A DNA stretch of 64,000 nucleotides, from positions 744,001 to 808,000 of the forward strand of contig LR792634.1 in assembly GCA_902827205.1 (NCBI GenBank), in the 5' to 3' direction. Under the pieces are notes generated by a model that was given only the letters and a program-made list of their open reading frames with translations, ran no database searches and was not told where the DNA came from. Made by a program: the position numbers and the translations under genes. This document shows, piece by piece, positions 50,307-58,533 of the stretch. Numbering within the stretch: the first letter of the stretch is position 1; each line of letters starts with the position of its first letter. This stretch comes from Methanocaldococcus lauensis (GTDB lineage Archaea; AGJL01; Methanococci; Methanococcales; Methanocaldococcaceae).

Positions 50307-50945
50307 ATGAAAGTATATGAGTTTATAAAGGGTAAGAAGGGGGCAATAGGTATAGGAACCTTAATAATCTTCATAGCAATGGTATTAGTTGCCGCTGTAG
50401 CAGCAGCTGTCTTAATCAATACAAGCGGATTCCTCCAACAAAAAGCTATGGCTACCGGTAAGGAAAGTACTGAACAGGTCGCTAGTGGTTTAATGTGTAC
50501 AGGTGTAACTGGACATAAAAATAGCAATGGCTTAGATAGAATTGCAATATATATTACTCCAAATGCGGGAAGTGCTCCAATTGACTTAAAGCAGGTAAAG
50601 ATATTCTTAACATATGATGGTAAATCAGCTGTACTTAACTTTTCAAAAGTTACATCAGAAACCGAAGGTTCTGGAGATATATTTAATGTCAATGATTGGA
50701 ATAGTGCAGATAATAGCTCATTTGTTGTAGGAATTATTCAAGATGCTGATAAGTCCTTAGAAAGTGGGGTTATTAATAAAGGGGACATTGCTGTACTACT
50801 AGTGAATGTATCTGCAGTATTTGGGGGAGAAATTCCTACAAGAGAGGAAGTTACTGGAAAAGTCGTTCCAGAGTTTGGAGCTCCTGCTGTTATTGAATTC
50901 ACAACCCCTGCAGCATATACCGATGAGGTATTTGAATTACAATAA
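50307..50945 (+). CDS. flaB1: Archaellin (flagellin) B1
   Basis: 212 residues. It has a type IV pilin-like signal, with cleavage after Gly12 ([10 protein letters not shown]), then a long hydrophobic helix that forms the filament core. Glycosylation sequons include NSS and NVS. It is secreted through the FlaHIJ motor after cleavage by FlaK. The first 61 codons and their upstream 19 bases are identical to those of flaB2, and the C-terminal [17 protein letters not shown] is shared too. The middle differs. Start after TAGGTGATAAGGG. It is probably the first gene of the operon. Confidence 0.95.
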   Translation: MKVYEFIKGKKGAIGIGTLIIFIAMVLVAAVAAAVLINTSGFLQQKAMATGKESTEQVASGLMCTGVTGHKNSNGLDRIAIYITPNAGSAPIDLKQVKIFLTYDGKSAVLNFSKVTSETEGSGDIFNVNDWNSADNSSFVVGIIQDADKSLESGVINKGDIAVLLVNVSAVFGGEIPTREEVTGKVVPEFGAPAVIEFTTPAAYTDEVFELQ

Positions 50946-50973
50946 ATCTTAATGATATTTTAGGTGATAAGGG

Positions 50974-51693
50974 ATGAAAGTATATGAGTTTATAAAGGGT
51001 AAGAAGGGGGCAATAGGTATAGGAACCTTAATAATCTTCATAGCAATGGTATTAGTTGCCGCTGTAGCAGCAGCTGTCTTAATCAATACAAGCGGATTCC
51101 TCCAACAAAAAGCTATGGCTACCGGTAAGGAAAGTACTGAACAGGTCGCTAGTGGTTTGAAAATAATTGAAGTAAAAGGCTATCATGATGGTTCTAAAAT
51201 TAAGCAATTAGCAATCTTTATCTCACCAAATGCGGGAAGTACTCCAATTGACTTAAAGCAGGTAAAGGTTATGTTAAATAATGGAACTAAAAAGGTTGTT
51301 TTATCCTACAATAATACATATTACGAAGACGATACTTATGGGACAACTAATATCTTTAACTATAACGATATAGAAACTGCCACTACAGAAACATCTGATG
51401 CATGGGCATATAACAATGGTACTGGAGGAGTAAAATATTTACCAGCAAATAATTTCGGAATAATAGTGATTCAAGATGCTGATGGTTCATGCCAAAAGGA
51501 CACTCCTGTAATAAACAAAGGAGATATTGTCGCATTAACAGTAAATACAGGTATAGATGGTATACACTTAGGATTACCTGTAAGAACAAAAGTTACTGGA
51601 TCAGTCGTTCCAGAGTTTGGAGCTCCTGCTGTTATTGAATTCACAACCCCTGCAAGCTACTTAAGTTCTCAGTATGTTATCGAATTACAATAA
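50974..51693 (+). CDS. flaB2: Archaellin B2
   Basis: 239 residues, the longest of the four. Same 12-residue leader and N-terminal helix as flaB1; the DNA from 50955 to 51158 is identical to 50288-50491. Sequons include NGT and NNT. A unique insert (about residues 110-155, rich in Tyr, Thr and Asn) would form the outer surface of the filament. Starts 28 nt after flaB1. Confidence 0.95.
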   Translation: MKVYEFIKGKKGAIGIGTLIIFIAMVLVAAVAAAVLINTSGFLQQKAMATGKESTEQVASGLKIIEVKGYHDGSKIKQLAIFISPNAGSTPIDLKQVKVMLNNGTKKVVLSYNNTYYEDDTYGTTNIFNYNDIETATTETSDAWAYNNGTGGVKYLPANNFGIIVIQDADGSCQKDTPVINKGDIVALTVNTGIDGIHLGLPVRTKVTGSVVPEFGAPAVIEFTTPASYLSSQYVIELQ

Positions 51694-51763
51694 ATTCTTA
51701 ACTTAATTAAAATTATTTTTAATTATCAATAATTTTCCAATCAACATATGTAGGTGATAAGGG

Positions 51764-52420
51764 ATGAAAGTATATGAGTTTATAAAGGGTAAGAAGGGGG
51801 CAATAGGTATAGGAACCTTAATAATCTTCATAGCAATGGTATTAGTTGCCGCTGTAGCAGCAGCTGTCTTAATCAATACAAGCGGATTCCTCCAACAAAA
51901 AGCTATGGCTACCGGTAGAGAAAGTACTGAACAGGTCGCTAGTGGTTTACAGACACTTCAAGTAGTAGGTATTCATAATAATAATAACATAACAAATCTT
52001 GCGATCCTTATCTCACCAAATGCGGGAAGTGCTCCAATTGACTTAAAGCAGGTAACAGTTATGCTAACAAATGGTAAGAAAAAATCTATATTAAGATATA
52101 ACGATACTAGAAAATTCAGTGATATAACATCAGGAGGAGATGTTTCAAATATATCATTATCTGCATGGAATGTTAGTGAGGGTCAGTTTGGAATAATAGT
52201 GATTCAAGATGCTGATGGTTCATGCCAAAATGATACCCCTGTAATAAACAAAGGAGATATTGTCGCATTAACAGTAAATGCAACAGCTAATGGATTAGGA
52301 TTAGAACCTAGAACAAAAGTTACTGGATCAGTCGTTCCAGAGTTTGGAGCTCCTGCTGTTATTGAATTCACAACCCCTGCAAGCTACTTAAGGACACAGA
52401 CAGTTATAGAACTTCAGTAA
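51764..52420 (+). CDS. flaB3: Archaellin B3
   Basis: 218 residues. Its first 61 codons are almost identical in DNA to flaB1 and flaB2 (198 bp from 51751, two mismatches, giving Lys to Arg). Leader cleavage after Gly12. Sequons NDT, NIS, NVS, NAT. The C-terminal part is close to flaB2 ([22 protein letters not shown]). An extended T-rich region follows the stop. Confidence 0.95.
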   Translation: MKVYEFIKGKKGAIGIGTLIIFIAMVLVAAVAAAVLINTSGFLQQKAMATGRESTEQVASGLQTLQVVGIHNNNNITNLAILISPNAGSAPIDLKQVTVMLTNGKKKSILRYNDTRKFSDITSGGDVSNISLSAWNVSEGQFGIIVIQDADGSCQNDTPVINKGDIVALTVNATANGLGLEPRTKVTGSVVPEFGAPAVIEFTTPASYLRTQTVIELQ

Positions 52421-52456
52421 CTTTTTAAATTTTTAATTTTTTATAAATTTTTATAA
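52421..52456 (+). terminator. T-rich stretch after flaB3, possible terminator or attenuator
   Basis: CTTTTTAAATTTTTAATTTTTT and more Ts follow the flaB3 stop. Archaeal transcription ends at such oligo-T runs. It could lower transcription of flaB4 and the motor genes relative to the three first archaellins. A TATA-like TTTATAAAT follows. Confidence 0.5.
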
Positions 52457-52495
52457 ATATTTATTTAGTGTTATGGATTTTGAGGTGAATATACT

Positions 52496-53182
52496 ATGTT
52501 ATTACTAAAGTTCATAAATAAAAAAAGAGGAGCGATTGGTATAGGAACTCTTATTGTTTTTATTGCTTTAGTATTAGTTGCTGCAATAGCAGCAGCAGTC
52601 ATTATAAATACTGCAGGTAATCTACAACAAAAAGCATCAAGAGTGGGGGAGGAGAGTACGAAACAGGTTGCAAGTGGAGTTCAGGTATTAAAAGTTGAAG
52701 GATATGCTCCAAATAAAAGTGACATTGGGTGTTTGGCAATATTAGTAACCCCCAATATTGGAGATGAAATTGATTTATCCTCAACAATAGTTACCTTATC
52801 TAATGGACATAAAAAAGTTTCTTTAATATATTCAGGAGTATTAGCTGACTGTGCAAATAATGGGACTAAAGATTTATTTGGATCAGATAATTCAAATTTA
52901 AAAAATTTCTGGAGCTCGTTATCAGGTGCTCAATCTAACAATAATGTAACATTTGGAATTATAGTATTACAAGATGGCGATGGATCTTTAAATGACACAT
53001 TACATCCTACAATGAACTTTGGAGATAAAGTAGTAATAGCTATTAACTTATCAGCTATTGAAATGCCAATACATCCAAGAGAAAAAGTTTCTGGGGAAGT
53101 TATCCCAGAATACGGAGCTTCAGGAATTATTGAATTTATAGCACCATCATCATTTAATGAAAATGTTGTAGAGCTACAATAG
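52496..53182 (+). CDS. Archaellin B4, divergent
   Basis: 228 residues. It is a distinct archaellin: leader [16 protein letters not shown] with cleavage after Gly12, and hydrophobic segment [23 protein letters not shown]. It shares little DNA identity with the first three. Sequons NKS, NGT, NVT, NDT, NLS. C terminus [19 protein letters not shown]. Start after GAGGTGAATATACT. By position and divergence it matches the minor archaellin (FlaB3-type) that forms the hook-like base segment in Methanococcus; that role is inference. Confidence 0.92.
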   Translation: MLLLKFINKKRGAIGIGTLIVFIALVLVAAIAAAVIINTAGNLQQKASRVGEESTKQVASGVQVLKVEGYAPNKSDIGCLAILVTPNIGDEIDLSSTIVTLSNGHKKVSLIYSGVLADCANNGTKDLFGSDNSNLKNFWSSLSGAQSNNNVTFGIIVLQDGDGSLNDTLHPTMNFGDKVVIAINLSAIEMPIHPREKVSGEVIPEYGASGIIEFIAPSSFNENVVELQ

Positions 53183-53219
53183 TTATAAAGGCAATCATAT
53201 TTATAAAAAGGTGACATTT

Positions 53220-53803
53220 ATGGGTCTAAAAAATCTTTATGCTCCTATAAAAAATAAATTATCTAACCTTAAATTAAAAAAAAACACGATGAGTCTGTTA
53301 AAACTCTCGAAGAAGAATCTCTTGAAGAATTAAACGATGATAAGATTGATGAACTTGAGAGAAATTTGAAAGAGTTAGGAGAAACTGTTGAAAATTTAAT
53401 AGCAAAACTTAATGATATAGAATCTAAACTTCCAAAATTTGAATCTTCAATAAATAATTTGAGAAAAGAAAATGAAAACATAAGAGTAGAGCTTGATAAA
53501 ATTAATGAAAGCTTACAAGATATAATGGCTCTTTATGAAGTAGTATCTAATCAAATTAATCCATTTATCGGTGTTTCAAAGATAACAGCTACAAGTTTAG
53601 AAAAACTTGAAAGATTAGAATCTGAGTATAAACGATTAAAGAAAACGATTGATGAATTAACTAATGATTTGGTAATATTAGGTTCCTTATATTTAACTCA
53701 ACTAAATATAGATCTAGATAAAATTATTGAAGAGGTATTAGAAGAAGATATTATAAAGGCAATGTCCGGAGAGGATACCCATGATACAAAAAACAATGAA
53801 TGA
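53220..53803 (+). CDS. flaC: FlaC archaellum accessory protein, split by a -1 frameshift at an A-run
   Basis: The gene starts at ATG 53220 after GGTGACATTT and reads GLKNLYAPIKNKLSNLKLKK, then meets a stop at 53331 in this frame. The rest of FlaC (HDESVKTLEEESLEELND and onwards to 53803) is in the -1 frame and has no good start of its own. The join lies in a run of nine A. Downstream is a coiled coil with the C-terminal FlaC segment (SLYLTQLNIDLDKIIEEVL). Total length about 194 residues if joined. FlaC with FlaD/E forms the cytoplasmic switch coupling the motor to chemotaxis. Either frameshifting or loss of one A explains this; see findings. Confidence 0.8.
53279..53285 (+). promoter_or_regulatory. 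Slippery heptamer A AAA AAC in flaC
   Basis: In the start frame, codons are AAA (53280-53282) and AAC (53283-53285) preceded by A. This is the canonical X XXY YYZ heptamer A AAA AAC. A -1 slip gives AAA AAA then CAC, exactly the frame that encodes the rest of FlaC. A weak stem GAGT...ACTC lies about 6 nt downstream. Confidence 0.55.
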
Positions 53804-54767
53804 AACATCTCATTCATCAAATCCTGTATTTTCTGACGAGGATTTTCTCACAGAAGACGAAATTGAAGAATATTTAAACACTCTTAAACCACCATTACCT
53901 TCCTTTGTTGTAATATTAATAAAGAATAATCTAAGGGGAAAAAGAGTTACTAAAAGGCAGTTAGAAAAAATCGTTGAAAGAATTAGAGAGGTCCTATCTA
54001 AAGGAAGAGTAGATAAATCTGAAGAGCTAAATAAAAAACTTCAAACTCTTGAGCAGAAACTTGATACAATAATGAAACTCACCACCCGAGTATTTTCAAC
54101 TAAAGTTTCAGAAAAAATTGAAAACACTTCTAAAAAGTCTGATTTAATTACGATTGAAAAACCTAAAGAGAATTGGGAAATTAAAGAAGAGATTGATAAA
54201 ATTGAAGTAATAAAAAAACCTGTAAAAAAAGAAATTACAGAAAAAATTGACGAAACTAAAAAAGAAATATTAGAAAGTAAAAAAGAGGATATTAAAAAAG
54301 TTGAGGGGATATTTAAAGAAGATATTAAAGAAAAAGAGCAAAAACCATTAGAAATTCCTGAGGAGGGTGTTTATATGCAAGCCACTGTTGAAAAAGAAAA
54401 ATATTATAGATTAAATGATATTCCTGAAGATGCTGTCTCAACAACATTAGTTTTTAAATGGTTAGAATTTTTAATAAGCAAGTGTGGAATTACTAATTTA
54501 CCAGATATTTTAGATTATTATAATGAGATTGGATGGATATCTGATAAAGTTATATTAAAACTTTTGAGATTTGCTAAAAATATGAAAATAATAATAAATA
54601 CAGAAAATATAAAACCTAAAGATAAATTATCGCCAAGTGATCATATTATGTCACTATTATACATTGAAAAGCTTGCTGGTAGACCTGTAAATTCAGAAGT
54701 CCTTGAAATGTTGGAAATAGAAATTAGAAGAATAAAAAAATGGGCTGAGGGATTACAATTAATATAA
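53781..54767 (+). CDS. flaD: FlaD archaellum switch protein
   Basis: 328 residues. An N-terminal segment (LTEDEIEEYLNTLKPPLPSFVVILIKNNLRGK) is followed by a long Lys/Glu-rich coiled linker at about 90-195 and a C-terminal FlaD/E domain (about 210-328: LNDIPEDAVSTTLVFKWLEFLI, LPDILDYYNEIGWIS, SPSDHIMSLLYIEKLAG). It starts inside flaC (23-nt overlap) after GGAGAGG. With FlaC and FlaE it links the FlaJ/FlaI motor to the chemotaxis adaptor CheF. A strong internal start within it may give a second product. Confidence 0.92.
   Translation: MIQKTMNETSHSSNPVFSDEDFLTEDEIEEYLNTLKPPLPSFVVILIKNNLRGKRVTKRQLEKIVERIREVLSKGRVDKSEELNKKLQTLEQKLDTIMKLTTRVFSTKVSEKIENTSKKSDLITIEKPKENWEIKEEIDKIEVIKKPVKKEITEKIDETKKEILESKKEDIKKVEGIFKEDIKEKEQKPLEIPEEGVYMQATVEKEKYYRLNDIPEDAVSTTLVFKWLEFLISKCGITNLPDILDYYNEIGWISDKVILKLLRFAKNMKIIINTENIKPKDKLSPSDHIMSLLYIEKLAGRPVNSEVLEMLEIEIRRIKKWAEGLQLI
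54361..54377 (+). promoter_or_regulatory. Internal ribosome-binding site and ATG within flaD
   Basis: GAGGAGGGTG lies 5 nt before ATG 54375, which is in frame with flaD (codon 199). Translation from here would yield about 130 residues starting MQATVEKEKYYRLNDIP, equal to the FlaD/E domain and the size of FlaE. A truncated FlaD product has been reported in Methanococcus voltae. Confidence 0.65.
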
Positions 54768-54785
54768 ATAATGAGGTGAAATATT

Positions 54786-55187
54786 ATGGATTCAATGACT
54801 TCAATATTAGAAGTACACAAACCTACTAAGTTAGAAGATATTCCAGAAGAGGATTCTATTGCAATTATTTTGGCATTAAAGTGGTTAGAATACTTATGTG
54901 AAAGAATAGGTACTGAAAATGTTCCTGATGTGTTAGAATTCTACTATATGATAGGATGGTTAGGAGAAAAAGCATTATCTAAATTGTTAAAATTTTTAAA
55001 GGGAATTAAAGTTGATGAAGAAAATGTAATTGACAGATCTGGAAAACTAAATATAACAGACCATATTGTATCATTGTTATTTATTGAAAGGCTAAATGGA
55101 AAACAAATATCTATAGAGTTATTGGATAAAATTGAATGGGAACTAAGAAAAATTAAAAAGGGGGCTGAACAGTTCTATGGGATTTAG
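54786..55187 (+). CDS. flaE: FlaE archaellum switch protein
   Basis: 133 residues consisting of a single FlaD/E domain, homologous to the C terminus of flaD (LEDIPEEDSIAIILALKWLEYL, VPDVLEFYYMIGWLGEKAL, NITDHIVSLLFIERLNG). It partners FlaC in methanogens in the switch complex that connects archaellum rotation and chemotaxis. Start after GAGGTGAAATATT. Its end overlaps flaF by 11 nt. Confidence 0.92.
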   Translation: MDSMTSILEVHKPTKLEDIPEEDSIAIILALKWLEYLCERIGTENVPDVLEFYYMIGWLGEKALSKLLKFLKGIKVDEENVIDRSGKLNITDHIVSLLFIERLNGKQISIELLDKIEWELRKIKKGAEQFYGI

Positions 55188-55590
55188 TTCAGTTGTAGGT
55201 ACTACAATAATGATTATTGCATTGCTTATATGTGGAATGTACCTCTATACTACAATAGATAATCATTATGAAAGGATTTATGAATCGTATAATATTTATT
55301 ATTCCCATATACAAGACAAACTAAACGAGAAATTAATAATAACAAAAGTAGTAAGTTCAGAATATCAAACAAATATAACAATCTATAATAATGGGTCTGT
55401 AGTGGTTGAACCGCAAAAATTTACAATAATTTTTGATGGATTAGTAGTACCCAAAATAAATATTTCATACTTAAATTCAAAAAAATATCTTGAGCCGTTA
55501 GATAATATTACTATTATTGTAAATTGGTACTCTCCTAAAAGAATATGCATAGTATCTGACAATGGAAAGAAGTACTTTTACTTACAATGA
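55177..55590 (+). CDS. flaF: FlaF archaellum stator protein
   Basis: 137 residues. N-terminal membrane helix (VVGTTIMIIALLICGMYLYTTI) followed by an external beta-sandwich (NEKLIITKVVSSEYQTNITIYNNGSVVVEPQKFTII). It anchors the motor to the S-layer. Start inside the flaE end (overlap 11 nt). Confidence 0.92.
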   Translation: MGFSSVVGTTIMIIALLICGMYLYTTIDNHYERIYESYNIYYSHIQDKLNEKLIITKVVSSEYQTNITIYNNGSVVVEPQKFTIIFDGLVVPKINISYLNSKKYLEPLDNITIIVNWYSPKRICIVSDNGKKYFYLQ

Positions 55591-55677
55591 GATTAACTCA
55601 TTTAAAATTATTTATAATTAAATAATTAATCGTTATATTTAAAATTTCAAATTTATTTGAACTATAAGGTGATTTAG

Positions 55678-56133
55678 TTGGCATCTAGTGCATTATCTGA
55701 AATTATTATGTTTGTTGCAGTATTATTAATTGCTGCATTTGTTACTGGAATCTTAACAACATCCACCTATAAAATATCTATAGGAATTGACAAAAAAGGA
55801 GATGAACTGTCAACGAAATTATCCCAAGATTTTGAAATTATAAATGACCCTGGTAAAATTATTAGAAATTCAGAAAGTGGAATTACATATTTGTATATTA
55901 AAAATACGGGTAAAGATCCTATACTATTTACAAATGACTCATTTACTGTAGTTATTGATGGAAATATTGTAATTATTAATGATACAGAGCAATTAACAAC
56001 TCCTGGAAGTAATGTGTTATATCCCGGAGATGTTGGAGAGATCATAGTAAATTACAATGAAACTGGTTATCATAGGATAAAAATAATATCATATACAGGA
56101 ATATCAAGAATTATTAAAGGTTATATCTCTTAA
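55678..56133 (+). CDS. flaG: FlaG archaellum stator protein
   Basis: 151 residues with a TTG start preceded by GGTGATTTAG. N-terminal helix (ALSEIIMFVAVLLIAAFVTGIL) then an external beta-sandwich (SGITYLYIKNTGKDPILF, TPGSNVLYPGDVGEIIV). It pairs with FlaF; the complex contacts the S-layer outside the membrane. Eighty-seven bases separate it from flaF, long for this operon, with an AT-rich stretch that could hold an extra promoter. Confidence 0.92.
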   Translation: MASSALSEIIMFVAVLLIAAFVTGILTTSTYKISIGIDKKGDELSTKLSQDFEIINDPGKIIRNSESGITYLYIKNTGKDPILFTNDSFTVVIDGNIVIINDTEQLTTPGSNVLYPGDVGEIIVNYNETGYHRIKIISYTGISRIIKGYIS

Positions 56134-56152
56134 ATTATTTTGCGGTGGAATT

Positions 56153-56845
56153 ATGAAACTCGCAAGAATTGATTTAAGTAGAGACGATTTAGAAAAAAGA
56201 ATTGGGGGTGGTATTCCATATGGTAGTTTAATAATAATTGAAGGAGAAGAAAGTACAGGAAAATCTGTGTTATGTCAAAGACTTGCATATGGTTTTTTAC
56301 AAAATAGATGTTTAGTAACATATGTTTCTACACAACTTACAACCTTAGAATTTATAAAGCAAATGTCATCTTTAAATTACAATATTAACAAAAAATTGTT
56401 ATCAGGTGCTTTGTTGTATATTCCTGTTTATCCCTTGATTGCTGATAATAAAAAAAAGGATGGTTTTTTAAAAAAAGTTATGGAAACAAGAGCTTTTTAT
56501 GAAAAAGATGTCATTATATTTGATTCTCTCTCAGCATTAATAGCAAACGATGCCAGTGAAGTAAATGTTAACGATTTAATGGCTTTTTTTAAGAGAATTA
56601 CAGCTTTAAAGAAAATAATAATTTGCACAATAAATCCAAAAGAATTACCTGAATCAATTTTAACTATAATAAGAACATCATCTACAATGTTAATAAAAAC
56701 TGAATTATTTTCTTTTGCTGGAAGTTTAAAAAATGTAGCTAAAATATTAAAATATAATATGGCTCCTGGACCTTATCAAAAGAATATAGTGTTTAGAGTA
56801 GAACCTAAGATAGGAATAGCTGTTGAAATAGCATCCGTTGCATAA
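56153..56845 (+). CDS. flaH: FlaH archaellum ATP-binding protein (KaiC-like)
   Basis: 230 residues. Walker A GEESTGKSV near residue 31, Walker B VIIFDSLSAL near 124. RecA/KaiC fold with no second domain. It binds ATP and FlaI to regulate assembly and rotation. Start after GCGGTGGAATT. It ends 34 nt before flaI. Confidence 0.95.
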   Translation: MKLARIDLSRDDLEKRIGGGIPYGSLIIIEGEESTGKSVLCQRLAYGFLQNRCLVTYVSTQLTTLEFIKQMSSLNYNINKKLLSGALLYIPVYPLIADNKKKDGFLKKVMETRAFYEKDVIIFDSLSALIANDASEVNVNDLMAFFKRITALKKIIICTINPKELPESILTIIRTSSTMLIKTELFSFAGSLKNVAKILKYNMAPGPYQKNIVFRVEPKIGIAVEIASVA

Positions 56846-56879
56846 TAGTTATATATATTTTCAAGTTTTGGTGATAAAA

Positions 56880-58523
56880 ATGAGTGAAGCTGAGTTAAGA
56901 GAAGCCATGAACAGAAATCCACATTTACGAAAATATATCGAAAACTTTAAGAGAATCTATATGAAAATTCCTGATTTTATGGTGTCCCTATCAAGAGAGT
57001 TAAAAGAACTAAAATATCCTAATATTATATATCCAATTGGTGACCCTATATTTATACATATATTTGGAACTCCTGAAACTAAAACGAAATATATTGTTAT
57101 TGAGCCAAAATTAGAAACTCCTGAAGAAAAATTAAAGTATAAAATGATTTTAAATAGAATCTTAGAATTAGCCCCATACGAAAAAACTCCTAAAAGTGTT
57201 GAGGAATTTGAAGAAGTTTTAGTAAGATTGTTTGATGCTTCAACAAAGGTTACAGAAAACTTTAATGAAGGAGGATTTCTTAGGAGAATTTTTAAATTTG
57301 CAGACAACAAAATCAGAATCACTAAAGAAGAAAGAGAAAAATATCTTTACATCTTAAAAAGAGATTTAATAGGTTTAGGAAACTTAGAACCTATTGCAAG
57401 AGATCCATACTTAGAGGATATTCACGTTATTGGACCAAAAAATTGTCATGTTGTTCATAAAATTTTCGGAATGCTGCCTACCAATATAACATGGGAAGAT
57501 GAAATAGAGCTTGCTGATTATTTAAAGAATATAGGAGAACGAATGGGAAGGCCTGTATCAGATGCTCATCCAATAGTTGATGGTGCTTTACCAGACGGTT
57601 CAAGAATTAATATTGTTTACTCCACAGATGTTTCTCCAAAGGGGCCATCATTTACAATTAGGAAATTTACAGATGTTCCAATTAGTGTAACACAACTTAT
57701 TAGTTGGGGAACATTTTCTACAGAAATTGCCGCATATTTATGGTTATGTTTAGAGTATGGTATGAGTATATTTATCTGTGGAGAAACTGCATCTGGAAAA
57801 ACAACAACATTAAATGCAATATTACCATTTATAAAACCTGATTCAAAAATATTTTCATGTGAAGATACTCCAGAAGTTAAACCACCTCATCCTGTATGGC
57901 AACAGCTAATTACAAGAGAAAGAGGACCTGAAGAAAGTAGAGTTACATTGTTTGATCTGTTAAGAGCTGCATTAAGATCAAGGCCCAATTATATCATTGT
58001 TGGGGAAATTAGGAGTGTTGAAGCAGCAGTTGCATTTCAAGCTATGCAAACAGGACATCCAGTATTATCAACATTTCACGCTGCTAATGTTAGAAAGATG
58101 ATACAAAGATTAAATGGAGATCCAATTAATGTTCCACTAACATTTATGGACAACTTAAACGTTGCACTGTTCCAGTTGGCAGTTTATCAGAGAGGTAAAG
58201 TCTTGAGAAGAGTAGTTACAATTGAAGAGATTGAAGGATACTATAAAGAGGTAGATGGTGTAATTACAAGAGCTGTATTTCAATGGGAACCTGATAAAGA
58301 TAGGCACATATTTACAGGTAAAAACAATAGTTACATATTAGAAGAAAAGATTGCTAAGGCTGCAGGTTATGAAGATCCAAGAGACATATATAATGAGTTA
58401 GAATTAAGAGCAAGGATCTTAGAGGAGATGATTGCAAGAGAAATTTTTGATTATTATCAAGTTAGAGATATTATCTGGGCATTTTACGAGAAAGGTTTAG
58501 AAGGGCTTCCATTCCCAATCTGA
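56880..58523 (+). CDS. flaI: FlaI archaellum assembly and rotation ATPase
   Basis: 547 residues, a GspE/PilT-type secretion ATPase. Walker A GETASGKTTT near residue 305, an Asp-box and FSCEDTPEVK, Walker B YIIVGEIRS, and the His-box (STFHAANVRKMIQRL). It powers both export of archaellins and rotation. The ATG at 56880 follows GGTGATAAAA; an earlier start (56838) adds 14 residues that overlap flaH and have no ribosome-binding site. Confidence 0.96.
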   Translation: MSEAELREAMNRNPHLRKYIENFKRIYMKIPDFMVSLSRELKELKYPNIIYPIGDPIFIHIFGTPETKTKYIVIEPKLETPEEKLKYKMILNRILELAPYEKTPKSVEEFEEVLVRLFDASTKVTENFNEGGFLRRIFKFADNKIRITKEEREKYLYILKRDLIGLGNLEPIARDPYLEDIHVIGPKNCHVVHKIFGMLPTNITWEDEIELADYLKNIGERMGRPVSDAHPIVDGALPDGSRINIVYSTDVSPKGPSFTIRKFTDVPISVTQLISWGTFSTEIAAYLWLCLEYGMSIFICGETASGKTTTLNAILPFIKPDSKIFSCEDTPEVKPPHPVWQQLITRERGPEESRVTLFDLLRAALRSRPNYIIVGEIRSVEAAVAFQAMQTGHPVLSTFHAANVRKMIQRLNGDPINVPLTFMDNLNVALFQLAVYQRGKVLRRVVTIEEIEGYYKEVDGVITRAVFQWEPDKDRHIFTGKNNSYILEEKIAKAAGYEDPRDIYNELELRARILEEMIAREIFDYYQVRDIIWAFYEKGLEGLPFPI

Positions 58524-58533
58524 GGTGGTTATT

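Noticed and set aside
53366-53803. flaC as a shorter gene starting at ATG 53366
   Set aside because: No convincing ribosome-binding site precedes it, and in-frame sequence continues upstream to the A-run with FlaC-like coding character.
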